A stretch of DNA of 5,439 nt from Burkholderiaceae bacterium (GTDB taxonomy: Bacteria > Pseudomonadota > Gammaproteobacteria > Burkholderiales > Burkholderiaceae_C): positions 1 to 5,439 of the forward strand of contig JAGOBT010000259.1 of assembly GCA_017999135.1 (NCBI GenBank). Direction: 5' to 3'. The position numbers were made by a program, and so were the translations under genes. Each line of letters opens with the position of its first letter. Within the stretch, counting starts at the first letter, position 1. Positions 1-5,327 of the stretch are shown here, one piece after another. The notes beneath the pieces are model-generated. The model did not search any database and was not told the DNA's origin. It was given only the letters and a program-made list of their open reading frames with translations.

Positions 1-451
1 TGCGCAGGCCTGCCAGGTCGGAACCCGCCACCGGCTCGCTGAACAGCTGGCACCAGATTTCCTCGCCCGAGGCCAGCGGCGGCAGGAAGCGCTGCTTGTG
101 CCGCTCTTCGGCAAAGGCCATCAGCGTGGGCGCGATCATGCCCTGGCCGATCAGGAAGATGCCGGCCAGCTTGCCGTAGACGCCTTCCTCCTGCTGCCAG
201 ATCACCCGCTCGATCGGGCTGGCGCCGCGGCCGCCGTACTCCTTGGGCCACTGCAGGCAGGCCCAGCCGGCGTCGCGTTTCTTGGCCTGCCAGGCCTTGC
301 TCTCGGCGATGGCATCGCCACCCGGCAATGGGCTCTGGCCGTAGCCGGCGGCTGCGAGCTGCGCATGCAGGTGCCTGGGCGCGTTGGCGTCGATCCAGGC
401 ACGGGCCTCGGCGCGGAACGCGGCTTCCTGGGGGGTGTCGTCGAAGTTCAT
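1..451 (-). CDS. Acyl-CoA dehydrogenase, N-terminal 150 residues (3' end cut by the window edge)
   Basis: This is the N-terminal part of an FAD-dependent acyl-CoA dehydrogenase, which would oxidise an acyl-CoA to its 2,3-enoyl-CoA in the cytoplasm. The translation starts MNFDDTPQEAAFRAEARAWI. It continues through the helical N-domain (WACLQWPKEYGGRGASPIE, about residues 63-81) to the substrate/flavin signature WCQLFSEPVAGSDLAGLR (133-150), which keeps the Ser-Glu and Gly-Ser-Asp core of the family. The ATG at 451 was chosen because an AAGGA ribosome site (bases 459-463 on the complement) lies 7 bases upstream. The gene starts 22 bases after the stop of the other minus-strand ACAD gene, so the two are almost certainly co-transcribed. 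The C-terminal half, with the catalytic base, is outside the window. The family call is very secure; the substrate is unknown. I infer that it is the flavin-binding partner of its neighbour in a heteromer. Confidence 0.93.
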   Translation of the reverse strand, partial: MNFDDTPQEAAFRAEARAWIDANAPRHLHAQLAAAGYGQSPLPGGDAIAESKAWQAKKRDAGWACLQWPKEYGGRGASPIERVIWQQEEGVYGKLAGIFLIGQGMIAPTLMAFAEERHKQRFLPPLASGEEIWCQLFSEPVAGSDLAGLR

Positions 452-473
452 CGTGGGTTCCTTGTTCCGCCGT

Positions 474-1595
474 TCAGGCCGCGTTGCGCTTGGCCACCAG
501 GTGGCCGACCAGCCGGTCTTCCCATTCACTGAGGCTGCCCAGCTGCAGCGCCAGCAGGTTGGCGCGGCGGTAGTGCAGGTGGCAGTCGAAGGCCCAGGTG
601 AAGCCCATGCCGCCGTGCACCTGGATGTTGTTGCGGGCGCAGTGCTGGTAGGCCTGCGTGGCGCTGACGCGGGCGGTGGCGGCGGCCTCGGCCAGTTCGG
701 GCGCGTCGCAGCTCAGCGCCCAGGCGCCATACAGGGCGTTGCTGCGGGCCAGCGTGGCCGACACATACATGTCGGCCAGCATGTGCTTGATGGCCTGCAG
801 GCTGGCGATGGGCCGGCCGAAGGCGAAGCGCTCCTGCGCATAGGCGCAGGCGGTTTCCAGCGCCTTGTCGGCGCCGCCCACCTGCTCGAAGGCCATCAGC
901 ACGGCGGCGCGGTCCAGCGCGCTGGCCACCAGCGCGGCGCCGGCGCCCGGCGCGCCCAGCGGCTCGGCCTCGGCGTTGGTGAAGCTGATCTGCGCCTGGC
1001 TGCGGGTGGGGTCGATGCCGGGCAGGGCGCTGCGCTGCACGCCGGCGCTCGTCAGGTCGACGATGTGCAGCGACAGCGCATCACCCGCGCCATCACGCGT
1101 GGCGACGATGGCGATGTCGGCGATGTCGCCGTCGGCCACCGGCGTCTTGGTGCCGCTGAGCCGCCCGCGCTGCACGCTGCTGGCGATGCGGCCGGCCTGC
1201 ACCCGCCCAGGCTGCTCGGCCAGGGCCAGCGTGCCGATCAGCGCGCCGCTGGCCAGGCCGGGCAGCCAGCGCTGCTTCTGGGCATCGGTGCCTGCGCGCA
1301 TCAGCAGGTCGGCCGCCAGGGCAATCGACGACGAGAACGGCACCGGCGCCACCGCGCGGCCCAGTTCCTCGGCCACCACGCACAGCTCCAGATAACCGGC
1401 GCCGCTGCCACCCAGGTCGTCGGGGATGGCCGCGCCCAGGTAGCCCTGCTCGCCCAGGCCGGTCCACAGCGCGGCGTCGTGGCTCTGCGGGCCGTCCAGC
1501 ACGGCGCGCACCGCCTGGGGGCTGCAATGGTCGGCCAGGTAGCGGCGGGCCTGGTCCTTCAGCTGTTGCTGGTCGGGCGAGAAGTCGAAGTCCAT
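474..1595 (-). CDS. Acyl-CoA dehydrogenase family protein, degenerate, probable subunit of a heteromeric enzyme
   Basis: This 373-residue ACAD-fold protein is complete. The N-domain (MDFDFSPDQQQLKDQARRYL, then GYLGAAIPDDLGGSGAGYLE at 51-70) and the C-terminal helical domain (ERFAFGRPIASLQAIKHMLADM at 255-276, IQVHGGMGFTW at 324-334) are typical. The middle signature is eroded: LALAEQPGRVQAG (123-135) replaces the usual T/S-E-x-x-x-G-S-D. By eye alignment, the MCAD-type catalytic Glu position falls on Leu352 (QLGS) and the isovaleryl-CoA-dehydrogenase-type helix-G Glu falls near Ala230, so neither base is present. Similar short, degenerate subunits pair with a normal ACAD in heteromers such as mycobacterial FadE28-FadE29, and the next gene downstream is such a normal ACAD. 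An in-frame ATG at 1670 exists, but 1595 is preferred: AAGGA (1601-1605 on the complement) sits 5 bases upstream and the family homology begins there. The family is certain; the non-catalytic role is inferred. Confidence 0.93.
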   Translation of the reverse strand: MDFDFSPDQQQLKDQARRYLADHCSPQAVRAVLDGPQSHDAALWTGLGEQGYLGAAIPDDLGGSGAGYLELCVVAEELGRAVAPVPFSSSIALAADLLMRAGTDAQKQRWLPGLASGALIGTLALAEQPGRVQAGRIASSVQRGRLSGTKTPVADGDIADIAIVATRDGAGDALSLHIVDLTSAGVQRSALPGIDPTRSQAQISFTNAEAEPLGAPGAGAALVASALDRAAVLMAFEQVGGADKALETACAYAQERFAFGRPIASLQAIKHMLADMYVSATLARSNALYGAWALSCDAPELAEAAATARVSATQAYQHCARNNIQVHGGMGFTWAFDCHLHYRRANLLALQLGSLSEWEDRLVGHLVAKRNAA

Positions 1596-1714
1596 GGGTG
1601 TCCTTGGTGCGGGGCAGCGGGCAGTGTGCGACGCGGCCGCCGTGCGCTTCCGTCGCTCACGAGACATCACGGCGCGCCGGCTGCACCGGATGATGCAGCG
1701 CAGTCATCGCTGAA

Positions 1715-1740
1715 TGACACGACGGTTTGACACGACGGTT
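1715..1740. repeat. Two perfect 13-base tandem repeats (TGACACGACGGTT) upstream of the right-hand operon
   Basis: TGACACGACGGTT occurs at 1715-1727 and again, with no spacer, at 1728-1740. A partial third copy (TCACACCG) follows at 1741-1748. The array ends 26 bases before the start codon at 1767, in the position expected for a promoter-proximal operator or activator site. The junction of the two copies creates TTGACA. A 13-base period places the copies a little over one helical turn apart. Direct repeats of this kind are used by some activators and response regulators; which protein might bind is unknown. Confidence 0.7.
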
Positions 1741-1756
1741 TCACACCGCAGGAGAC

Positions 1757-1761
1757 AGGAG
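1757..1761 (+). promoter_or_regulatory. Ribosome binding site of the first gene of the right-hand operon
   Basis: AGGAG lies 5 bases before the ATG at 1767. It is the strongest Shine-Dalgarno match in the intergenic region and fixes the start of the crotonase gene. Confidence 0.75.
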
Positions 1762-1766
1762 CGCTG

Positions 1767-2633
1767 ATGGATTCGACCGCCCCGCCGCAGACCACCACCA
1801 CGCTGGATGGCGGGGTGTTGCTGCTCACGCTGAACCGGCCCGACAAGCTCAATGCCTACACCGCCCAGATGGGCCGCGAGATCACCGCCGCCTTCCAGCG
1901 CGCCGATGCCGACGATGCGGTGCGGGTGGTCGTCGTCACCGGTGCCGGCCGGGCCTTCTGCGCCGGGGCCGACATCTCCGACGGCGCCGGCAGCTTCGGC
2001 GACACCGACAAGCTGTTCGGCGATGCCGGCAAGGATGCTGCCACCCCACGCCAGGGCGGCGGCTTCATCGAGGCCATCTTCAACTGCCGCAAGCCCAGCA
2101 TCGCCGCCATCAACGGCGCGGCCGTGGGCGTGGGCCTGACGATGACATTGCCGATGGACATCCGCCTGGGCAGCACCACCTCATGCTACGGCTGCGTGTT
2201 CACCCGCCGCGGCCTGGTGCCCGAGGCCGGCAGCGCCTGGTTCCTGCCGCGCATCGTGGGCCTGCCGCAGGCCTTGCGCTGGTGCTACAGCGGCCGGGTG
2301 TTCGACGCCGCCGAGGCCGCCCGTGGTGGCCTGATCGAGGAGCCGCTGGCGCCCGAGGCGCTGCTGCCCCAGGCGATGGAGATCGCCCGCGAGATCGCCG
2401 ACCACACTGCGCCGGTGGCGGTGGCTGTCACCCGCCAGATGCTCTGGCGGTTGTCCGCCGAGCCGGCGCCCTGGGGCACGCTGGGCGTGGATGCCGCCAT
2501 CAACGTGCACCTGGGCGCCGGGCCCGATGTGCGCGAGGGTGTGGCCGCCTTCCTGGAGAAGCGCGCGCCGCAGTTCCCCGGCAAGGTGTCGACCGACATG
2601 CCACCGCAGGTGCCGTGGTGGCCGCAGGCATGA
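1767..2633 (+). CDS. Enoyl-CoA hydratase/isomerase (crotonase) family protein, isomerase-like active site
   Basis: This 288-residue crotonase-fold protein acts on a CoA thioester. Family marks are LTLNRPDKLNAYT (20-32), the first oxyanion-hole segment FCAGADIS (64-71), the second oxyanion-hole segment AAINGAAVGVGL (113-124), and the C-terminal REGVAAFLEKR (256-266). The two acids of mitochondrial hydratase (Glu144, Glu164) align by eye with Thr125 and Phe145. Instead, Glu153 lies in LVPEAGSAWFLPR, at the place of the catalytic acid of peroxisomal-type delta3-delta2-enoyl-CoA isomerases, PaaG and dienoyl-CoA isomerase. Isomerisation is therefore a better guess than hydration, although databases commonly label such proteins enoyl-CoA hydratase. 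It is the first gene of the operon, with AGGAG 5 bases before its ATG, and its stop overlaps the next start in ATGA. The fold is certain; the reaction is inferred. Confidence 0.95.
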   Translation: MDSTAPPQTTTTLDGGVLLLTLNRPDKLNAYTAQMGREITAAFQRADADDAVRVVVVTGAGRAFCAGADISDGAGSFGDTDKLFGDAGKDAATPRQGGGFIEAIFNCRKPSIAAINGAAVGVGLTMTLPMDIRLGSTTSCYGCVFTRRGLVPEAGSAWFLPRIVGLPQALRWCYSGRVFDAAEAARGGLIEEPLAPEALLPQAMEIAREIADHTAPVAVAVTRQMLWRLSAEPAPWGTLGVDAAINVHLGAGPDVREGVAAFLEKRAPQFPGKVSTDMPPQVPWWPQA

Positions 2634-3649
2634 GCGCCGACCCGGGCGGTGCCACCGCCCTGCAGGCCGGGCTGGATGCGCTGCTGCCGCGGCTGCTGCC
2701 CGGCGTGCAGCGCTGCGCCGGGCTGCAGCGGCTGTCGGCCGGTGCCACGCTGCAGACCTGGTCGTTCGACGGAGTGGGCGAAGGTGGCGTGCAGCACGGC
2801 CTGATCCTGCGCCGCTCGCCGGGCGGCCTGCGCGGCAATGAATCGCTGTCGCTGACCCTGGAAGCCGAGCTGGTGCGCGGCCTGGCCGGCAGCGGCGTGC
2901 CGGTGGCCGAGGTGCTGCACACGCTGCAGCCGGCCGACGGCATCGGCGACGGCTTCATCATGCGCCGCATTGCCGGCGAGACCATTGCCCGCAAGATCCA
3001 GCGCGATGCGCCTTATGCCGAGGCCCGCCGCGTGCTGGTGCAGCAGCTGGGCGCCGCGGCTGGCGCGCTGCACCGCCAGCCACTGGACAGGCTGCCGGCG
3101 CTGCCGGTGCGCAGCACCGCTGCCACGCTGGCCGCCCTGCAACGCCGCTGCCACGCGATGGCCCAGCCCGATGCGGTGTTCGAGTGGTCGCTGAAATGGC
3201 TGGAGCGCCACTTGCCCGCCGAGCCGGCGCGCCTGCACCTGGTGCATGGCGACTACCGGCTGGGCAATGTGATCGTCGGTGAAGAAGGCCTGCGTGCCGT
3301 GCTCGACTGGGAGATCGCCCACCTGGGCGACCCGGCGGAGGACCTGGCCTGGGTCTGCCTACCGCCCTGGCGCTTCGGCCAGATCACCCAGCCGGTGGCC
3401 GGCCTGGGCCAGCGCGAGGAAATCTTTGCCGCCTGGCAGCAGGCCACCGGCGAGGCGGTCGATGCGCAGCGGGTGCGCTGGTGGCAGGCCGCCGGCAGCC
3501 TGCGCTGGGGCCTGGGCTGCGCCGGCATGCGGGATTGGTTCGAGAGCGGGCGCGACCCGTCGGTCGAGCGCGCCATGATCGCCCGGCGGGTGTCCGAGAA
3601 CCAGATCGACCTGCTGCGCCTGCTCGATTCGGAGGATGCCTGTGCTTGA
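2630..3649 (+). CDS. APH-type phosphotransferase (ACAD10/11 kinase-domain family, LvaA-like)
   Basis: This 339-residue kinase-fold protein belongs to the aminoglycoside-phosphotransferase superfamily. It shows the N-lobe strand GLILRRSPGG (57-66), a helix with Glu80 (LEAELVRGLAGSGVPVAEV), the linker segment GFIMRRIAGETIARKI (108-123), the catalytic loop HGDYRLGN (206-213; Asp208 base, Asn213 metal ligand), and the metal-binding LDWEIAHLGDP (225-235; Asp226). The family includes the kinase halves of ACAD10/ACAD11 and P. putida LvaA, which phosphorylate the 4-hydroxyl of 4-hydroxyacyl-CoAs. That role is inferred here from the next two genes, a DUF6285-like protein and an ACAD, in lvaABC order. 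Antibiotic resistance is unlikely in this setting. The ATG at 2630 overlaps the upstream stop (ATGA), with a weak GGTGG at 2617-2621, which points to translational coupling. An oddity is Arg where the N-lobe ATP-contact Lys is expected (Arg61/Arg62). Confidence 0.93.
   Translation: MSADPGGATALQAGLDALLPRLLPGVQRCAGLQRLSAGATLQTWSFDGVGEGGVQHGLILRRSPGGLRGNESLSLTLEAELVRGLAGSGVPVAEVLHTLQPADGIGDGFIMRRIAGETIARKIQRDAPYAEARRVLVQQLGAAAGALHRQPLDRLPALPVRSTAATLAALQRRCHAMAQPDAVFEWSLKWLERHLPAEPARLHLVHGDYRLGNVIVGEEGLRAVLDWEIAHLGDPAEDLAWVCLPPWRFGQITQPVAGLGQREEIFAAWQQATGEAVDAQRVRWWQAAGSLRWGLGCAGMRDWFESGRDPSVERAMIARRVSENQIDLLRLLDSEDACA
3631..3635 (+). promoter_or_regulatory. Ribosome binding site that favours a GTG start for the small protein gene
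   Basis: GGAGG lies inside the last codons of the kinase gene. It directly abuts the ATG at 3636, leaving no spacing, but sits 6 bases before the in-frame GTG at 3642, which is ideal spacing. This is why the start of the next gene is placed at GTG. Confidence 0.6.
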
Positions 3650-4043
3650 CCACCCCCGCGGCCCCGCGCTGCTCGACGCCGTGGCCACGCTGCTGCGCGA
3701 GGTGCTGCAGCCGCAGCTGCAGGGCAACGCCGCCTTCCAGGCCCGGGTGGCCGCCAATGCGGTGGACCTGGCCGCCCGCGAGATGCGCCTGGGCCCCGCC
3801 GCCGATGCCGCCGCGGCCGACCGCCTGCAGGCGCTGCTGCAGCACCGCGGTCCGCCCGATGCGCTGGCGACCGACCTGGCGCTGGCCATCCGCAGCGGCG
3901 CCATCGACGACCAGGACCCGGCCCTGCGCGCCCACCTGTGGGCCAGCACGCTGGACAAGCTGGCCATCGACCAGCCGAGTTATGCCCCTTACCGCCGCGC
4001 CGTGCAGCTGCGCGCCGACCCTGCCCAACCCACCCCGGAGTGA
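3642..4043 (+). CDS. Small DUF6285-like protein, probable kinase partner (LvaB-like)
   Basis: This small, mostly helical, soluble protein has 133 residues from GTG at 3642, or 135 from the in-frame ATG at 3636. It has no signal peptide or membrane segment. Recognisable family segments, in ATG numbering, are DHPRGPALLDAVATLLREVL (5-24), FQARVAANAVDLAAREMRLG (34-53) and HLWASTLDKLAIDQPSYAPY (100-119). These fit my memory of the DUF6285 family, whose genes commonly lie beside APH-type kinases and ACADs. In P. putida the small protein LvaB occupies the same slot between LvaA and LvaC and is needed for the 4-hydroxyacyl-CoA kinase activity. I infer the same partner role here. The gene overlaps the kinase gene by 8 bases (14 if ATG is used), so the two proteins are probably made in a fixed ratio. 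No catalytic motif is visible. The coding call is strong; the function is by context. Confidence 0.88.
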   Translation: MLDHPRGPALLDAVATLLREVLQPQLQGNAAFQARVAANAVDLAAREMRLGPAADAAAADRLQALLQHRGPPDALATDLALAIRSGAIDDQDPALRAHLWASTLDKLAIDQPSYAPYRRAVQLRADPAQPTPE

Positions 4044-4049
4044 GACACC

Positions 4050-5327
4050 ATGGACTTCAACCTGCCCCACGAGCTGACCGAGTTCCTGAAGAACCTCGAC
4101 CGCTTCATCGACCAGGAGATCAAGCCGCTGCAGGCGAAGGACGACAACGAGCGCTTCTTCGACCACCGCCGGGAATGGGCGCGCACCGATTTCGACAACG
4201 GCGGCCTGCCGCGCCCCGAATGGGAGGCGCTGCTGCAGCAATGCAAGAAGATCGCCGACAAGGCCGGCTTCTACCGGCTGAGCCTGCCCAAGGAATTCGG
4301 CGGCCAGGCCATCGGCAACCTGTGGATGAGCGTCATCCGCGACCACCTGGCCAGCAAGGGCCTGGGCTTGTTCAATGATCTGCAGAACGAGCACTCGGTG
4401 GTGGGCAACTTCCCCATCATCGTGATGCTGCGCGACTTCGGCACCCCGGCGCAGAAAGACAAGTTCATCACCGGCCAGCTGGAATTCAAGACCCGCATCA
4501 CCTTCGGCCTGACCGAGCCCAACCACGGCAGTGACGCCACCCACATGGAGACCAAGGCCGTGCGCGAGGTGCGCAACGGCGTGGACGGCTGGCTGATCAA
4601 CGGCGAGAAGATGTGGACCACCGGCATGCACACCGCCACCCACTGCGCGCTGTTCGCCCGCACCAGCGGCCAGCCGGGCGATGCCAAGGGCATCACCTGC
4701 TTCCTGACGCCCACCGACACCCCGGGCGTGAAGATCGAGGAATACCTCTGGACCTTCAACATGCCCACCGACCACCCGCGGGTGAGCTTCACCAACGTGT
4801 GGGTGCCGGCCGATGCGATGTTCGGCGAAGAGGGCCGCGGCCTGCCACTGGCGCAGAGCTTCGTGCACGAGAACCGCATCCGCCAGGCCGCCAGCAGCCT
4901 GGGCGCGGCGGCATTCTGCGTCAACGAGAGCGTGCGCTATGCGCGTGAGCGCAAACCCTTTGGAGAGGAACTCGCCCGCAACCAGGGGATCCAGTTCCCG
5001 CTGGTGGAACTGGCCACCCAGGTGGAGATGCTGCGTCTGCTGATCCGCAAGACCGCCTGGGAGATGGACCAGATGCCCCACCCCGAGGTGGAGAGGAAGC
5101 TCAGTGACAAGGTCTCGATGTGCAACTACTGGGCCAACCGCCTGGTGTGCGAGGCGGCCGACCGGGCCATGCAGGTGCACGGGGGCATCGGCTACAGCCG
5201 GCACAAGCCCTTCGAGCACATCTACCGCCACCACCGCCGCTACCGCATCACCGAAGGGTCTGAAGAGATCCAGATGCGCAAGGTGGCCGGTTTCCTGTTC
5301 GGCTACATGGGGCCGAACAAGTTCTGA
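4050..5327 (+). CDS. Acyl-CoA dehydrogenase family protein (ACAD10/11 and LvaC-like)
   Basis: This is a full-length 425-residue ACAD, longer than the usual 380 or so because of an extended N-region (residues about 30-60, including DNERFFDHRREWARTDFDNG). It keeps the complete set of motifs: LPKEFGG (79-85), the signature FGLTEPNHGSDATH (152-165), GEKMWTTG (185-192), RKPFGEELARNQGIQFPLVE (301-320), VHGGIGY (376-382), and ITEGSEEIQMRKVAGFLFGY (400-419) with Glu402 at the MCAD catalytic-base position. It starts 6 bases after the preceding stop, with GGAG at 4037-4040 9 bases before the ATG, and ends the visible operon. By analogy with LvaC and the ACAD domains of ACAD10/11, it may remove phosphate from a 4-phosphoacyl-CoA to give an enoyl-CoA rather than act as a plain dehydrogenase. 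The family is certain; the phospho-elimination role rests on the neighbouring kinase and DUF6285-like genes. An ordinary dehydrogenase remains possible. Confidence 0.95.
   Translation: MDFNLPHELTEFLKNLDRFIDQEIKPLQAKDDNERFFDHRREWARTDFDNGGLPRPEWEALLQQCKKIADKAGFYRLSLPKEFGGQAIGNLWMSVIRDHLASKGLGLFNDLQNEHSVVGNFPIIVMLRDFGTPAQKDKFITGQLEFKTRITFGLTEPNHGSDATHMETKAVREVRNGVDGWLINGEKMWTTGMHTATHCALFARTSGQPGDAKGITCFLTPTDTPGVKIEEYLWTFNMPTDHPRVSFTNVWVPADAMFGEEGRGLPLAQSFVHENRIRQAASSLGAAAFCVNESVRYARERKPFGEELARNQGIQFPLVELATQVEMLRLLIRKTAWEMDQMPHPEVERKLSDKVSMCNYWANRLVCEAADRAMQVHGGIGYSRHKPFEHIYRHHRRYRITEGSEEIQMRKVAGFLFGYMGPNKF

Larger units (their letters stand above)
1596..1766. promoter_or_regulatory. Divergent intergenic control region between the two ACAD genes and the right-hand operon
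   Basis: These 171 bases separate two head-to-head transcription units and must hold both promoters. The half nearer the right operon is rich in symmetry. GCTGCA/TGCAGC is a perfect inverted repeat at 1680-1685 and 1694-1699. GATGATGC (1689-1696) pairs with GCAGTCATC (1700-1708) with one bulged base. GTCAT/ATGAC lies at 1703-1707 and 1714-1718. Two tandem 13-mers follow at 1715-1740. TTGACA at 1727-1732 matches a sigma-70 -35 box, but no good -10 box follows at 16-18 bases, so I do not place a promoter. No sigma-54 -24/-12 pair was seen. Regulator binding is inferred from the symmetry, and no regulator gene is present in the window. Confidence 0.6.

Noticed and set aside
1596..1670. 25-residue N-terminal extension of the degenerate ACAD from the ATG at 1670
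   Set aside because: The extra residues (MMSRERRKR...) do not resemble the family, while the ATG at 1595 has AAGGA 5 bases upstream and begins the conserved MDFDFSPDQQ segment.
384..1730. 448-codon plus-strand open frame opposite the degenerate ACAD gene
   Set aside because: It is antisense to a gene with clear ACAD homology, is low in complexity and has no family motif; a GC-driven shadow.
1727..1755. Sigma-70 promoter based on TTGACA at 1727-1732
   Set aside because: The -35 match is perfect, but the sequence 16-18 bases further on is purine/GC-rich and overlaps the ribosome site, so there is no credible -10. TTGACA arises from the repeat junction.
1727..2629. Long upstream in-frame extension of the kinase gene, giving a 640-residue protein
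   Set aside because: The extension runs out of frame through the crotonase gene and is Arg/Gly/His-rich. Kinase homology starts just after the ATG at 2630, which forms a typical ATGA overlap.
2630..3649. Aminoglycoside resistance gene
   Set aside because: The APH fold is shared by many small-molecule kinases. The neighbouring DUF6285-like and ACAD genes and the overall motif pattern point to acyl-CoA metabolism.
3384..5234. 616-codon open frame on the minus strand opposite the kinase, DUF6285-like and ACAD genes
   Set aside because: It lies fully antisense to three well-supported genes, its translation is rich in Gly, Ala, Val, His and Gln with no recognisable domain, and such long antisense frames are common in very GC-rich DNA.
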